64,000 nt of DNA from Vibrio sinensis (GCF_003605645.1 NZ_QVMU01000028.1:1-64000), one strand, 5' to 3'; shown: positions 9,069 to 18,542, numbered from the stretch's first letter. Notes: generated from the letters alone by a model not told the origin. A program made the numbers and translations.

Positions 9069-9099
9069 GTTTCACCTTTTTTTCTTTATACTGAGGTGT

Positions 9100-9115
9100 A
9101 GCAATAATTATACCT
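9100..9115 (-). promoter_or_regulatory. Possible sigma-54 promoter of the DUF3305-DUF3306 unit
   Basis: On the minus strand AGGTATAATTATTGCT has a perfect TTGCT -12 element and correct GG-N10-GC spacing, but the -24 half matches poorly (8 of 12 fixed positions overall). Its distance from the DUF3305 start (about 32 bp) is suitable. I list it because the neighbouring fdh operon has a much better element. Confidence 0.35.
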
Positions 9116-9296
9116 ATCTTCTCAATATTCGGCTTCTGTTAAAATAATAACCTTAAAAACGTTAGTTCTTCTATTTTCAGTGAGCTTGCATAATAATTGT
9201 GTCTCATACAAGCAGAATGGACAGAGCAAGATTTGGGAACAGTAATTGCTAGTCCTTTGTATAAAAAATAATACGACTAAAAAAATAGGATGCCTA

Positions 9297-10133
9297 GTGG
9301 ATAAGCCAAATATCATTAAAACGAGCGAAAACCCATTGCAAACCATCGAGGTTGAAGTGTTTGACGAGTATGGAGAAAAGCTGACCAAGCAAATTGCTTG
9401 TGAGCGACCTTTAACTGTCATGCTTAACTGGAAAGAAGTCGTAACCTTAATGACATTAGGTTCTCGCCCAGAGTCCCTAGTACTTGGTTACCTTAAGAAT
9501 CAAGGGTTCCTGACCGATCCAGCGGCAATTGAATCAGTTATTATTGATTGGGAAACGCATACAGCTGCTGTTGTAACGAAAGAAGATACAGCCCATTTAG
9601 AAACTGCATTAAAAAAGAAAACCGTTACTTCAGGTTGTGGTCAAGGAACAATGTTCGGTAATGTGATGAAGCAACTTGAAAATTATCAAGTACCTCAAGA
9701 ATCTCTGAAACAATCTGAAATTTACACCTCTCTTGAAGCTCTCACACATTACAACGACACCTATAAGAAAGCCGGAGCAGTTCATGGATGTGCTGTGTGC
9801 CAAGGAGACAAGGTACTATCATTTGTTGAAGATGTTGGCCGTCATAACGCAGTAGACACCTTAGCTGGTGAGATGTGGCTTAATGGTGAAACCGGTAATA
9901 GTAAGATTTTTTACACAACTGGCCGATTAACATCTGAGATGGTAATCAAGGTCGCTCAAATGGGAATTCCTGTTCTACTATCACGTTCGGGTGTGACTCA
10001 GATGGGACTCGACCTTGCAAAACAGTTTGGTATTACCACCATAGCGCGAGCGAAAGGACTTCGTTTCCAAGTCTTTACTGGCGCCGATAAAATCTTGTTT
10101 GACGTTAAGGGAAGTGACCAAAACGCAGATTAG
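9297..10133 (+). CDS. fdhD: Formate dehydrogenase accessory sulfurtransferase FdhD
   Basis: 278 residues when started at the GTG at 9297, which has AGGA six bases upstream; this equals the E. coli FdhD length (277). FdhD carries sulfur from IscS to the Mo/W cofactor so that formate dehydrogenase becomes active. Family marks are 'VLGYLKNQGFL', 'SFVEDVGRHNAVDTL' and 'FYTTGRLTSEMV'. The E. coli C-x-x-C loop (GCGVCG) is here 'SGCGQGT', so only the first cysteine is kept, while a second pair appears in 'HGCAVC'. It is transcribed away from the DUF3305 gene and ends before a terminator. Confidence 0.93.
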   Translation: MDKPNIIKTSENPLQTIEVEVFDEYGEKLTKQIACERPLTVMLNWKEVVTLMTLGSRPESLVLGYLKNQGFLTDPAAIESVIIDWETHTAAVVTKEDTAHLETALKKKTVTSGCGQGTMFGNVMKQLENYQVPQESLKQSEIYTSLEALTHYNDTYKKAGAVHGCAVCQGDKVLSFVEDVGRHNAVDTLAGEMWLNGETGNSKIFYTTGRLTSEMVIKVAQMGIPVLLSRSGVTQMGLDLAKQFGITTIARAKGLRFQVFTGADKILFDVKGSDQNAD

Positions 10134-10239
10134 TCTTTTGCCTGCTAAGGATTAAATGTTATATCGCATAAGTGACAAATGAGAACGAATCAAGATTGAG
10201 AAAGCCCATTCACTTATGATAGTAATTGCTAGATACACA

Positions 10240-10278
10240 AAAGCCCCGTATATGGAAACCAAATACGGGGCTTTTTTT
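10240..10278. terminator. Bidirectional terminator between fdhD and ybiT
   Basis: Hairpin with arms AAGCCCCGTAT and ATACGGGGCTT (10241-10272) followed by seven T on the plus strand and flanked by A residues on the other side. It lies between two convergent genes. Confidence 0.9.
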
Positions 10279-10308
10279 ATTTTGTGGTGAACGTTAAATC
10301 AGAGTTGA

Positions 10309-11901
10309 TTAACCTGCAATACCACGATGTCTTTGGTATTCCGCGTAAGTACCACGGAAGTCATTAATCTTGCCGTCGCGGATTTCTAGGATACGCGTTG
10401 CAATAGAGTCAACAAAGATACGGTCGTGCGATACGAAGAACAAAGTACCTTTATATTCCTCCAATGCGGTGTTAAGCGCTTCGATAGATTCCATGTCCAT
10501 GTGGTTAGTAGGTTCATCCATTAACAACATGTTTGGTTTGTGCATCATTAGCTTACCAAGAAGCATACGACCTTGTTCACCACCAGATAGGACTTTTACT
10601 GACTTCTTAATGTCGTCTTGACCAAATAGCATACGACCAAGGAAGCTGCGAACAACTTGTTCATCATCGCCTTCTTGGCGCCATTGACCCATCCAATCAG
10701 TTAGATTGAGATCTTCTTCAAAATCGTGTGCATGATCTTGTGCATAATAGCCGATGTTTGCATTTTCAGACCATTTGAACTCACCGTTACGTGGCTCTAG
10801 TGCGCCTGCTAACGTGTTCATTAAGGTTGTTTTACCCACACCATTCTCACCGATGATAGCAACGCGTTCACCCACCTCAAAAATTGCATTGAAGTCGCTG
10901 AATAGATCGTCTTCAAAACCTTGAGACAAGTTTTCAACAATCAGAGCATTACGGAAAAGCTCTTTAGACTGTTCAAATCGAATGAATGGGGTTTGACGAC
11001 TTGATGCTTTAACTTCATCAATTTGAATTTTATCAATCTGTTTTGCACGAGATGTCGCTTGCTTCGCTTTCGATGCGTTTGCAGAGAAACGCGCAACGAA
11101 CGTTTGAAGTTCAGCAATTTGTGCTTTCTTCTTCGCGTTATCAGACAGTAGACGAGCGCGCGCTTGAGTAGCCGCTGTCATGTACTCATCGTAGTTACCT
11201 GGGTAAACACGCAATTCACCGTAATCTAAGTCAGCCATATGCGTACAAACTGAGTTTAGGAAGTGACGGTCGTGCGAAATGATGATCATTGTACAGTTAC
11301 GTTGGTTAAGAGTATCTTCCAACCAACCGATGGTATCCATATCCAAGTTGTTGGTAGGTTCATCTAGTAACATGATGTGCGGGTCAGCAAATAGAACCTG
11401 TGCTAATAGCACACGAAGTTTCCAACCAGGAGCCACTTCACTCATTAAGCCAAAGTGTTGCTCTAGAGGAATACCTACTGCTAGTAGAAGCTCACCTGCT
11501 TTAGACTCAGCCATGTAGCCGTCCATTTCAGCAAACTCAACTTCAAGATCAGCGACTTTCATACCGTCTTCTTCGCTCATTTCTGGCAAAGAGTAAATAC
11601 GGTCACGCTCTTGCTTAACATCCCAAAGCTCTTTGTAACCCATGATAACAGTATCAATTACTGTGAATTCTTCATAAGCAAACTGGTCTTGGTTTAGTTT
11701 TGCTACACGCTCGTTTGGATCGTAGCTTACGTTACCTGCGCTTTGCTCAAGCTCGCCGCTCAGGATTTTCATAAAGGTCGATTTACCACAGCCGTTCGCG
11801 CCGATAAGACCGTAACGGTTACCCTCGCCAAACTTAACCGAGATGTTTTCAAAAAGTGGCTTCGCGCCAAATTGCATGGTGATATTTGCTGTGGAGATCA
11901 A
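10309..11901 (-). CDS. ybiT: ABC-F family ATPase YbiT (ribosome-associated)
   Basis: 530 residues, the same length as E. coli YbiT and alike from the N-terminus to the end. Two ABC domains carry Walker A motifs (GANGCGKST near 34 and GENGVGKTT near 351), Walker B/D-loop 'LLDEPTNNLD' and 'LMDEPTNHMD', with a charged linker 'KKKAQIAELQTFVARFSANASKAKQATSRAKQ' between them as in translational ABC-F factors. There are no membrane segments, so it is not a transporter. The start is a TTG at 11901, supported by alignment of the N-terminus with YbiT; no upstream ATG fits. ABC-F proteins act at the ribosomal E site; the exact role of YbiT is not settled. Confidence 0.93.
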   Translation of the reverse strand: MISTANITMQFGAKPLFENISVKFGEGNRYGLIGANGCGKSTFMKILSGELEQSAGNVSYDPNERVAKLNQDQFAYEEFTVIDTVIMGYKELWDVKQERDRIYSLPEMSEEDGMKVADLEVEFAEMDGYMAESKAGELLLAVGIPLEQHFGLMSEVAPGWKLRVLLAQVLFADPHIMLLDEPTNNLDMDTIGWLEDTLNQRNCTMIIISHDRHFLNSVCTHMADLDYGELRVYPGNYDEYMTAATQARARLLSDNAKKKAQIAELQTFVARFSANASKAKQATSRAKQIDKIQIDEVKASSRQTPFIRFEQSKELFRNALIVENLSQGFEDDLFSDFNAIFEVGERVAIIGENGVGKTTLMNTLAGALEPRNGEFKWSENANIGYYAQDHAHDFEEDLNLTDWMGQWRQEGDDEQVVRSFLGRMLFGQDDIKKSVKVLSGGEQGRMLLGKLMMHKPNMLLMDEPTNHMDMESIEALNTALEEYKGTLFFVSHDRIFVDSIATRILEIRDGKINDFRGTYAEYQRHRGIAG

Positions 11902-12302
11902 AACCTGTATCCTAATTCGTCAAAAAACCGCGCAACGTTACTGGTTACGGCTAAGAACTTCAAGTGTTGTTTTGATTAATTCACTTCATTTTAGCACTTA
12001 GCTCATTGAATCGAGGAAAGAAGCCTATCAATTTCCTCTTAACTTTTAAGATCATCACCATATAAGAAGCTGCTAATCTTAGGCAACGTATCGTATCCAA
12101 GTTATAGATCACCGCTTTTCGCTCTGCCTGTTAGAGCTCTGAGTCGTCGAGATTCTACTTTTAGAGTGAATCAAACATGACATTAGTCTGACATTTCAAA
12201 ATATTTTACCTTTAGAGTGCCTGCCCCCCGTTTGCGACGAAATTCGCAAACCCAGCCAAAATTACTACACTAACTCCAACACTATAATTTTAAGAGAATT
12301 TT
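11902..12302. other. Divergent intergenic region between ybiT and the membrane ATPase gene
   Basis: 401 bp with no ORF I can support. It should hold both promoters. Visible structure: a perfect 8-bp inverted repeat with a 6-nt loop (GTTTGCGA/TCGCAAAC, 12230-12251) about 50 bp before the ATPase start, and a direct repeat TGACATT/CTGACATT near 12178-12196. Confidence 0.5.
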
Positions 12303-14648
12303 ATGCGTTTTCATGTACGCGTCCTTATATTGACGTGTCTATTCGCTGCTTGGCCAAGTTTGGCTAACAACGATTACGGCTTTCAATCTCAGCCACAGAG
12401 CTCACCTGTGGCAAACGACATTGCACAGCAAGTTGCTTCACTTCCTGAGCCACTATTTATGTCTAGTAAAGATAAACGCCAAGTTAATATCTTACTGGCC
12501 AAAGTTTTGCGTGTTCAACGTGAACAAATCGCAACCTTTGACGCACAACTTGTCGCGCATCGTCACGAGAGTTCACCACAAACCTGGTCTGACATACAAA
12601 ACAGTTACTTCACGCTAACCAGTTTAAACCGAAGCAAAGAAGCGCTATTGGCACTAACTAACCCGGCAAATCGTGATCGTCTCACCGGTTTTGGTCCTTA
12701 CGGTGTGACGCAATTTAAACAAGAGTGGCAACTGACCAAACTCAATGCGGAATATGTTGTTTACTTCCAAATCCGAAGTTTTAAAGCACTCATCAAAGAT
12801 ATCTTTATTTCACCGATTCCCGTAATTTGGGCGGCACTTAAAGTCTTGTTCATCTATTTTGGCTTAGTTTGGTGGCTCGCTAACAGTAAGCGATTGATTG
12901 ATCTCTTCCGCGTCAGTCAGTTAGAAAACAATAATAAACCTGCATTTTGGGTTCGTATTGTTTGGTACATTAGTCGCGCTCACCGAGCAATTGCATGGTT
13001 AATTGCCATTACACTCTCACTGCGTGTGCTTTCTCAGATACCAAGCTTACAGCATTTAATCTTCCTTGAAATCTTCACTTGGTGGGTTCTAGGCGGTTCT
13101 ATCGCAATCAGCTTTATTTTAGAATTTGCCTATCGTAACAGCCGCACTTCATCACGTGCGGTGATTGCACTGCGTCTATCAACCATCCGTCGTTACGTTT
13201 GGAGCATCATCATTGCTGGTGTGATCATGCAGATTTCTATTCGCACCTTAGGCAAAGGCACTATTTATAGCTGGATCTACAGCGCCTTGTTCTTCTGGTT
13301 TGTGCTGGTCACTATCTCAATCCTGCGCTTATGGCGTGAGAAAGTACTCGAATCACTCAGTGACTACTCCGAGCATCCCGTATGGGTAACGTGGGCAATA
13401 AATCGTCAAAATACTATTTTGATCAATATTGCTGCGACCGCCATTGGTGTTGTTTGGCTGACAATTGAAAGTGCAAAGCATCGCCTTATGTCCCTACTGT
13501 CACGCTCTACGTTGTTCAGCCAAGCTCTGGCTTACCTATTTCGTATTGAAGTTGCTAAACAATCCGACATTGATAAATGCCAAAACCATCTCGTGCGTAT
13601 AAAAGGCGAACAAGTGTTTGAATACGTCTTGCCTGGCAGCATGGATAGTGAGTTGATCAATTACGCGACTGAAGAAGTCAAACAGCTCTCGCGTTATCTG
13701 ATGTCTGATAACCCCGCGATTTGTGTTGTCTCTGGCGAACGTGGTGTTGGTTCAACAACCTTGTTGAACAGTATGCTAAACAAGGTTTCAAACGCAGAGC
13801 CAATTTACTTGAACTGTCCTTATTCTGGCTATAGCGGTTTGTTGGCGCAATTAGCGTTAAGTATTGGTCTTGATGAAGAGTCTAGTGAGATTCAAATTCT
13901 GGCTTATTTACGTAAAAGTGAAACCACTTACTTAATCGCAATTGATAATGCCCATCGCCTCGTAAAACCAATGGTTGGCGGTTTGAGTGATCTCATCCGT
14001 GTAACGAACCTACTGCGTCGTTCGAAGAAAAATCACCGTGTTGTACTATCAATTGCGAAATCGAGTTGGCGCTTTGTCGACCGTGCCCGTGGCGAGCGTC
14101 TGCTGTTTGATTTGGTCTGCTTTCTTCCTCGTTGGAATGAGAAACAAATTGGTGAACTGCTTGATAGCCGTATCAACAAAGACCTTGAAAAACCGTTGTC
14201 GTTTGAGGGCCTCGTTGTACCAAAGCAGTGGGACCAAGACGAGATGAGTGAAGAAGAACGTGCGAAACAAGGTTTCTACCGCATTCTTTGGCACTATTCA
14301 GATGGTAACCCAACCGTGGCATTGCGCTTCTTCCGTTTGTCGATCAACCGCAATAAAGAAACCGATCAAGCTGTAGTGCGCCTATTCCATGCCCCTGAGT
14401 CACAAGAACTGGAGAATATGCCAAAACCAATGTTGGCGGTTCTACGTTCTATTGTGCAGTTAGAAATCGCCTCGCCGGAAATTCTCTCTGATTGTACTCA
14501 GCTGAGCATTGCTGAGATTACCGGTATTTTGCGTTACTTCCAAAGCCGTGGCTATATCGAGTGGAGCGAAGATCAAGCCCGTATCTCTGATCATTGGTTC
14601 CGTCACATAACAAACGTCCTCGACCGTCAACATCTTTTGGTGAAGTAG
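12303..14648 (+). CDS. Membrane-embedded P-loop ATPase paired with an MscS channel
   Basis: 781 residues. A signal peptide (1-21, cut near 'SLA-NND') leads to a periplasmic helical region (22-165), then about six hydrophobic segments (roughly 168-193, 216-245, 250-275, 297-316, 322-343, 370-390) and a cytoplasmic ATPase-like domain (about 440-781). The P-loop at 478-486 reads GERGVGSTT: the usual Lys is Ser484. A Walker-B-like strand 'TYLIAIDNAHR' follows near 543-552. The C-terminal end looks like a winged-helix segment ('ITGILRYFQSRGYIEWSEDQARISDHWFRHI'). The next gene, one base after the stop, encodes an MscS-type channel. I infer a regulated channel module; the function is not known to me. 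Confidence 0.8.
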   Translation: MRFHVRVLILTCLFAAWPSLANNDYGFQSQPQSSPVANDIAQQVASLPEPLFMSSKDKRQVNILLAKVLRVQREQIATFDAQLVAHRHESSPQTWSDIQNSYFTLTSLNRSKEALLALTNPANRDRLTGFGPYGVTQFKQEWQLTKLNAEYVVYFQIRSFKALIKDIFISPIPVIWAALKVLFIYFGLVWWLANSKRLIDLFRVSQLENNNKPAFWVRIVWYISRAHRAIAWLIAITLSLRVLSQIPSLQHLIFLEIFTWWVLGGSIAISFILEFAYRNSRTSSRAVIALRLSTIRRYVWSIIIAGVIMQISIRTLGKGTIYSWIYSALFFWFVLVTISILRLWREKVLESLSDYSEHPVWVTWAINRQNTILINIAATAIGVVWLTIESAKHRLMSLLSRSTLFSQALAYLFRIEVAKQSDIDKCQNHLVRIKGEQVFEYVLPGSMDSELINYATEEVKQLSRYLMSDNPAICVVSGERGVGSTTLLNSMLNKVSNAEPIYLNCPYSGYSGLLAQLALSIGLDEESSEIQILAYLRKSETTYLIAIDNAHRLVKPMVGGLSDLIRVTNLLRRSKKNHRVVLSIAKSSWRFVDRARGERLLFDLVCFLPRWNEKQIGELLDSRINKDLEKPLSFEGLVVPKQWDQDEMSEEERAKQGFYRILWHYSDGNPTVALRFFRLSINRNKETDQAVVRLFHAPESQELENMPKPMLAVLRSIVQLEIASPEILSDCTQLSIAEITGILRYFQSRGYIEWSEDQARISDHWFRHITNVLDRQHLLVK

Positions 14649-14649
14649 T

Positions 14650-15528
14650 ATGAAAAGATTAATAATTCTACTGTTTATTGGCTTTGCTGCCTTACCGTGT
14701 TTTGCTACGGAAGAAATCGCCAACGTAGAAAACATTTCGAAAATTGCCAGCCTAGTACGTTGGAGTGGCGTATTTTTCTCGCTATTCGTGATTGCTGGCG
14801 CATGGCTATTGCTTAAATTTATGAGCTCTATGGTCGAAAGCTTCGGTGGTCAGTTCGTTCAATACCGAATGCTGCTACAAAAACTGCAATCTTTTACTCA
14901 GTTCTTTATCTACATGAGCACTGGTATTGTGGTGTTTATGATGAGCTTTCGGATTAACGACCAAATTCTCGCATTGATTGGTGGTACGCTTGCGGTCTCA
15001 GTCGGTTTTGCGTTGAAAGACCTTGCAGCATCGTTCATCGCGGGTATTACCGTGATGGTCGATCGGCCATTCCAGGTGGGTGACCGCGTCACTTTCGAGG
15101 GAAACTACGGTGATATCATTACCATTGGCTTACGCTCGGTACGCATGCGTACATTAACCGATGACATCATCACTATTCCGAACAACAAATTCTTAAATGA
15201 AGTGGTTGTGAGCGGTAACTATGGAGCACTCGATATGCAGGTGGTGATCCCATTCTACGTCGGTATGAATGAAGATATCACCCTAGCCCGCGATTTGATT
15301 CAGGAAGCGGCCTCTTCAAGTCGTTATATTCACTTGCCTAAGCCGGTGACCGTATTAGTGAAACAAACCATCACCGACAACTACCTTGCAATTCAGTTGA
15401 CTTGTAAAGCTTATGTTGTTGATACCGCTTATGAAAAATTGTTCGAGACCGACATTACCCTTCGCGTAATGAAAGAGTTCAGAAAACACAACATCAATCC
15501 ACCGAAGATTGCGGTTAACGCGAGTTAA
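14650..15528 (+). CDS. MscS-family mechanosensitive channel
   Basis: 292 residues. An N-terminal signal-like segment (1-19) is followed by hydrophobic helices near 36-57 and 80-100 and the pore-lining helix with beta-domain start 'GGTLAVSVGFALKDLAASFIAGITVMVDRPFQVGDRV' (about 117-153), the hallmark of MscS. The beta domain ('IITIGLRSVRMRTLTDDIITIPNNKFLNEVV') and alpha/beta C-terminal domain follow. It would open a wide pore in the inner membrane on tension increase. It begins one base after the ATPase gene, so the two proteins are made together. It ends before a strong terminator. Confidence 0.92.
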   Translation: MKRLIILLFIGFAALPCFATEEIANVENISKIASLVRWSGVFFSLFVIAGAWLLLKFMSSMVESFGGQFVQYRMLLQKLQSFTQFFIYMSTGIVVFMMSFRINDQILALIGGTLAVSVGFALKDLAASFIAGITVMVDRPFQVGDRVTFEGNYGDIITIGLRSVRMRTLTDDIITIPNNKFLNEVVVSGNYGALDMQVVIPFYVGMNEDITLARDLIQEAASSSRYIHLPKPVTVLVKQTITDNYLAIQLTCKAYVVDTAYEKLFETDITLRVMKEFRKHNINPPKIAVNAS

Positions 15529-15545
15529 TCTCGATTTATTGGAAT

Positions 15546-15573
15546 AAAAAAGCGCCTAATTAGGCGCTTTTTA
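15546..15573. terminator. Bidirectional terminator between mscS-like and tagA-like genes
   Basis: Hairpin AAGCGCCTAAT/TAGGCGCTT (15551-15569) with A run on the left and T run on the right, between convergent genes. Confidence 0.88.
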
Positions 15574-15606
15574 CTATGTCAGGAATTATCATTAATAAGT
15601 TAGTAA

Positions 15607-18468
15607 TTAATGATTATGTTCCGGGTTTGCACAATTCTCTGGCTCATAACGAGTTGCTAATACGCGTTGGGTTGCATTATTAGCTGGCATAGCAAATGCT
15701 TTAGATTTTGCTAACGAACTAGCCTGCTCATCACCACCTTGAACCGTGTAAACAGGTTCTTGGGTTGGAGCTGTTATGATCATGGTATCAAGTACTTCAC
15801 CATCACACACTACACTCGCTGCCTTTGGATTGTCAGAACGTGCTACGTTAACGTGGAACTTATTCATGTTATCAGCGTTACGACGATTATTTTTCAGCGC
15901 ATATTTATCTACGTCGCCGTTGGCCATTTCAACCTCTAGTGCACAGTTCGCAATAAGGCTTGCGCTGTCAGCTGCGTAAACATAACCATATGAACCATGA
16001 AGAGCTGGGAAGATAAAGCTTTCTAGTTGCTTCGACGGATCGTAGTAACCCACTAATGTCGTTACAGGGACACCATATTGAGTTGGTTTGATCGCTTGAT
16101 ATTGTTCAAAGCTTGCATCTTTCACCCATGTTTGACCATCAGAGACAAACACCAAACGACTGCCGTAAGGAACGACCATCGATTCACTATTGATGGTCAA
16201 GTTCGAGTTATAGCCAGCATCCGAGTTAAAGGTAAAGATCTTACCTTTATTGCTCATGCTCGCTTCAGGCACCGACATATCACGCGCCCAATGCCCATTC
16301 CAAGTTGACAACTCAACTTTGTCAAAGTTACCGAATAGAGCGGCAATACGCTCAGCGTTTGCTTCCCATGGTGCAACACTGGTGATTTCCAGAGTATCAA
16401 CACGGTGTGTGTATTCCTCCATACTCTCAGTCTCTTCATTCCACTTTTTAAAACCAGTCGAAGAAGTTTGATCAAACACCGCTTTGCTCTCTAAGTTCTT
16501 TTGGATAAAGAACATCGAATAAGGCGTGTACATGGTAAAGCGCTGTTGGTTATACATTGCCCAACCGCCTGCCATTGAATCGCTACCAAAACGGAACATA
16601 TCATTGAACGCTGGAACACATTGTCCATCTAGACAACTTTCGCCACCGTTGCTTTGTGGTGCAAAGTTTGGAATGAACACATCACGAGATGAATCCCAGC
16701 CCCAAGTCGAATTACTCATATTGGCCGGCTTATGGATTGAACCCTCAAAACCACCAGGATAATGGCCTAAACCGTAGTTATGCCCAACTTCATGGCTGAA
16801 TTCATTGCCAATTGAGCTGTCAAGCGTGACCATACCGCCACCACCAGAACCGCCATGTGTTTGGACACCGTTACTATAAACACCACGAGTATTATGAGCG
16901 GTTAGCTGGGCAACAAAATAGGGATGTTCACCCTCTCCTACACCAGCGGTAGAATGAATGCCATAGTTGGCATTGTTGATACCAATTGAGAATAGCTCTT
17001 TACCAATGCGCTGACGCATCGTGCCGCCATGCCAACCACCTTCGCTTGGATCATGATCGGTCAGTAACGTACCATCTGGTAGCATCACTTCAAGCAGATG
17101 AACCGGTTCATACTCACTCACCACCATTTTACTCAATGGCGCTGTTTCAAAGTATTCACGCTGTGCTAGTTTGTCTTTTTGGAAGTCAAAACGATCACGA
17201 GGCTCAACCAGCATACCCACATCGATAGTATGTAGAAGTAGCTCTGTTGGTGCGCCAACTTTAATGCCGGTTAAACTGCCAGACTTACCATCATTAGCAA
17301 ACGTCAGATTAAGGCCAGGTGCTAACCACTCTTTTGGCAGCTCAGCAGACCAATAACCATCAGCATAGCCAATTTCGTTAAAGATCAAATCATCTTCGAG
17401 TACCCATGCACCGTTAACGTTCTTAAATACCGTCGTCGTGCCATTGACAATCGTACGAGTACGGTCTTGGTAATAGCTTACATTTGAGTTATAGCCAGCG
17501 CTTGATTGGAAGATAAATGTTTTACCATCAAGTTCTGGGTTATTTTGTTCCAAAGCAATATCGCGGATCCAGTGACCATTCCACGTATTGAGTTTCACCA
17601 CATCATGCTCAGCTAATGCGTTAGAAATTGCAGCGCTAGAAACCTCGCGAACTGCAAAAACAGCCGCTTCATCATAACTAAAATCAATATCTGTTGTGCT
17701 CATCTCAGGAATCGCGAGCACGTTACGCGCCAGTAGTTCTGGGGCTCGCATATCCAGTGAGCCAAGAACTTCACCCTGACGGTTTTTCGCCGTAACGGTA
17801 ACTTGGGTACGAGGCTCGAATGCCACTTGCGGTTTGAACATCACTTTAGTATTTCGTTCACCAACCAAATGCATGCGTTTTTCATCACTTGCTGGTTTTG
17901 CCGGAACTATGTGTGCTTGAGCAAATAAAACCGCACCATTCAATTCACCGGTGAGCATGTTTTCAAGCTGATTATTATTAAAGAAGATAGATGGTTTTTG
18001 AACAACAGGAGTACATTCCGAAGTATCAAGATTGGTGGTTAGAGGGCGCTCCCAAATGTAATTCCCGTTGTTGTCTTTTGAGCCTCTACCCGCCGCATAC
18101 AGAGCAAACGTACATTTTTCCCAATTCGGCGCATCGTAACCTTCAGGAAATAAATCAAAACCACCAGCGTAACCCCAGTATTGCCAGTGTTTAGGTATAA
18201 AATCGAATACAGTTTGGAACTCTGATTCAATATCAAATAGATCGAACATTACGTTACCGTCAAAGTTGATACGTAAATTCTTACCTTTGTATTGCAAGTA
18301 CTGGTATTCACCTTTTTGGATAACATTTTCTGGTTGATTTACCAGAACGGCTAACTCTTCCATTTTTGTCATAATTTTAACGCTAGCCTGCTCTAAAGTT
18401 AGTTCAGCAGCATAAGCATTAGTCGTCAAAACGGATGCGACCATAAGCCCTAATAGTTTCTTTTTCAT
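15607..18468 (-). CDS. tagA: Secreted TagA/StcE-like zinc metalloprotease (peptidase family M66)
   Basis: 953 residues. A Sec signal peptide (1-20, cut after 'NAYA') indicates export. The metzincin zinc site H559-E-V-G-H563-x5-H569 (HExxHxxGxxH) lies in the catalytic domain (about 410-690), which is that of the M66 family. V. cholerae TagA and E. coli StcE of this family cut mucin-like glycoproteins, so a role against host or environmental glycoproteins is likely but not proven. Two related modules with 'L(N/S)TWNGHW(I/A)RD' and 'F.S.AGYNSN' flank the catalytic domain (about 290-360 and 718-790). The symbol is given by family, not by proven orthology. Confidence 0.85.
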   Translation of the reverse strand: MKKKLLGLMVASVLTTNAYAAELTLEQASVKIMTKMEELAVLVNQPENVIQKGEYQYLQYKGKNLRINFDGNVMFDLFDIESEFQTVFDFIPKHWQYWGYAGGFDLFPEGYDAPNWEKCTFALYAAGRGSKDNNGNYIWERPLTTNLDTSECTPVVQKPSIFFNNNQLENMLTGELNGAVLFAQAHIVPAKPASDEKRMHLVGERNTKVMFKPQVAFEPRTQVTVTAKNRQGEVLGSLDMRAPELLARNVLAIPEMSTTDIDFSYDEAAVFAVREVSSAAISNALAEHDVVKLNTWNGHWIRDIALEQNNPELDGKTFIFQSSAGYNSNVSYYQDRTRTIVNGTTTVFKNVNGAWVLEDDLIFNEIGYADGYWSAELPKEWLAPGLNLTFANDGKSGSLTGIKVGAPTELLLHTIDVGMLVEPRDRFDFQKDKLAQREYFETAPLSKMVVSEYEPVHLLEVMLPDGTLLTDHDPSEGGWHGGTMRQRIGKELFSIGINNANYGIHSTAGVGEGEHPYFVAQLTAHNTRGVYSNGVQTHGGSGGGGMVTLDSSIGNEFSHEVGHNYGLGHYPGGFEGSIHKPANMSNSTWGWDSSRDVFIPNFAPQSNGGESCLDGQCVPAFNDMFRFGSDSMAGGWAMYNQQRFTMYTPYSMFFIQKNLESKAVFDQTSSTGFKKWNEETESMEEYTHRVDTLEITSVAPWEANAERIAALFGNFDKVELSTWNGHWARDMSVPEASMSNKGKIFTFNSDAGYNSNLTINSESMVVPYGSRLVFVSDGQTWVKDASFEQYQAIKPTQYGVPVTTLVGYYDPSKQLESFIFPALHGSYGYVYAADSASLIANCALEVEMANGDVDKYALKNNRRNADNMNKFHVNVARSDNPKAASVVCDGEVLDTMIITAPTQEPVYTVQGGDEQASSLAKSKAFAMPANNATQRVLATRYEPENCANPEHNH

Positions 18469-18526
18469 ATCTAGTCTCTATTTTAATTATTGTGAACTTG
18501 TCAGCATCAATACTCACAAGCAGATA

Positions 18527-18542
18527 CAAAGGGGCCCCTTTG
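18527..18542. promoter_or_regulatory. Perfect 16-bp palindrome upstream of the tagA-like gene
   Basis: CAAAGGGGCCCCTTTG is a perfect palindrome 59-74 bp upstream of the protease start, in an otherwise AT-rich 354-bp region (18469-18822). It has no T run and is more like an operator than a terminator. No regulator is suggested by the sequence. The rest of the region holds only the terminator at 18766-18795. Confidence 0.35.
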
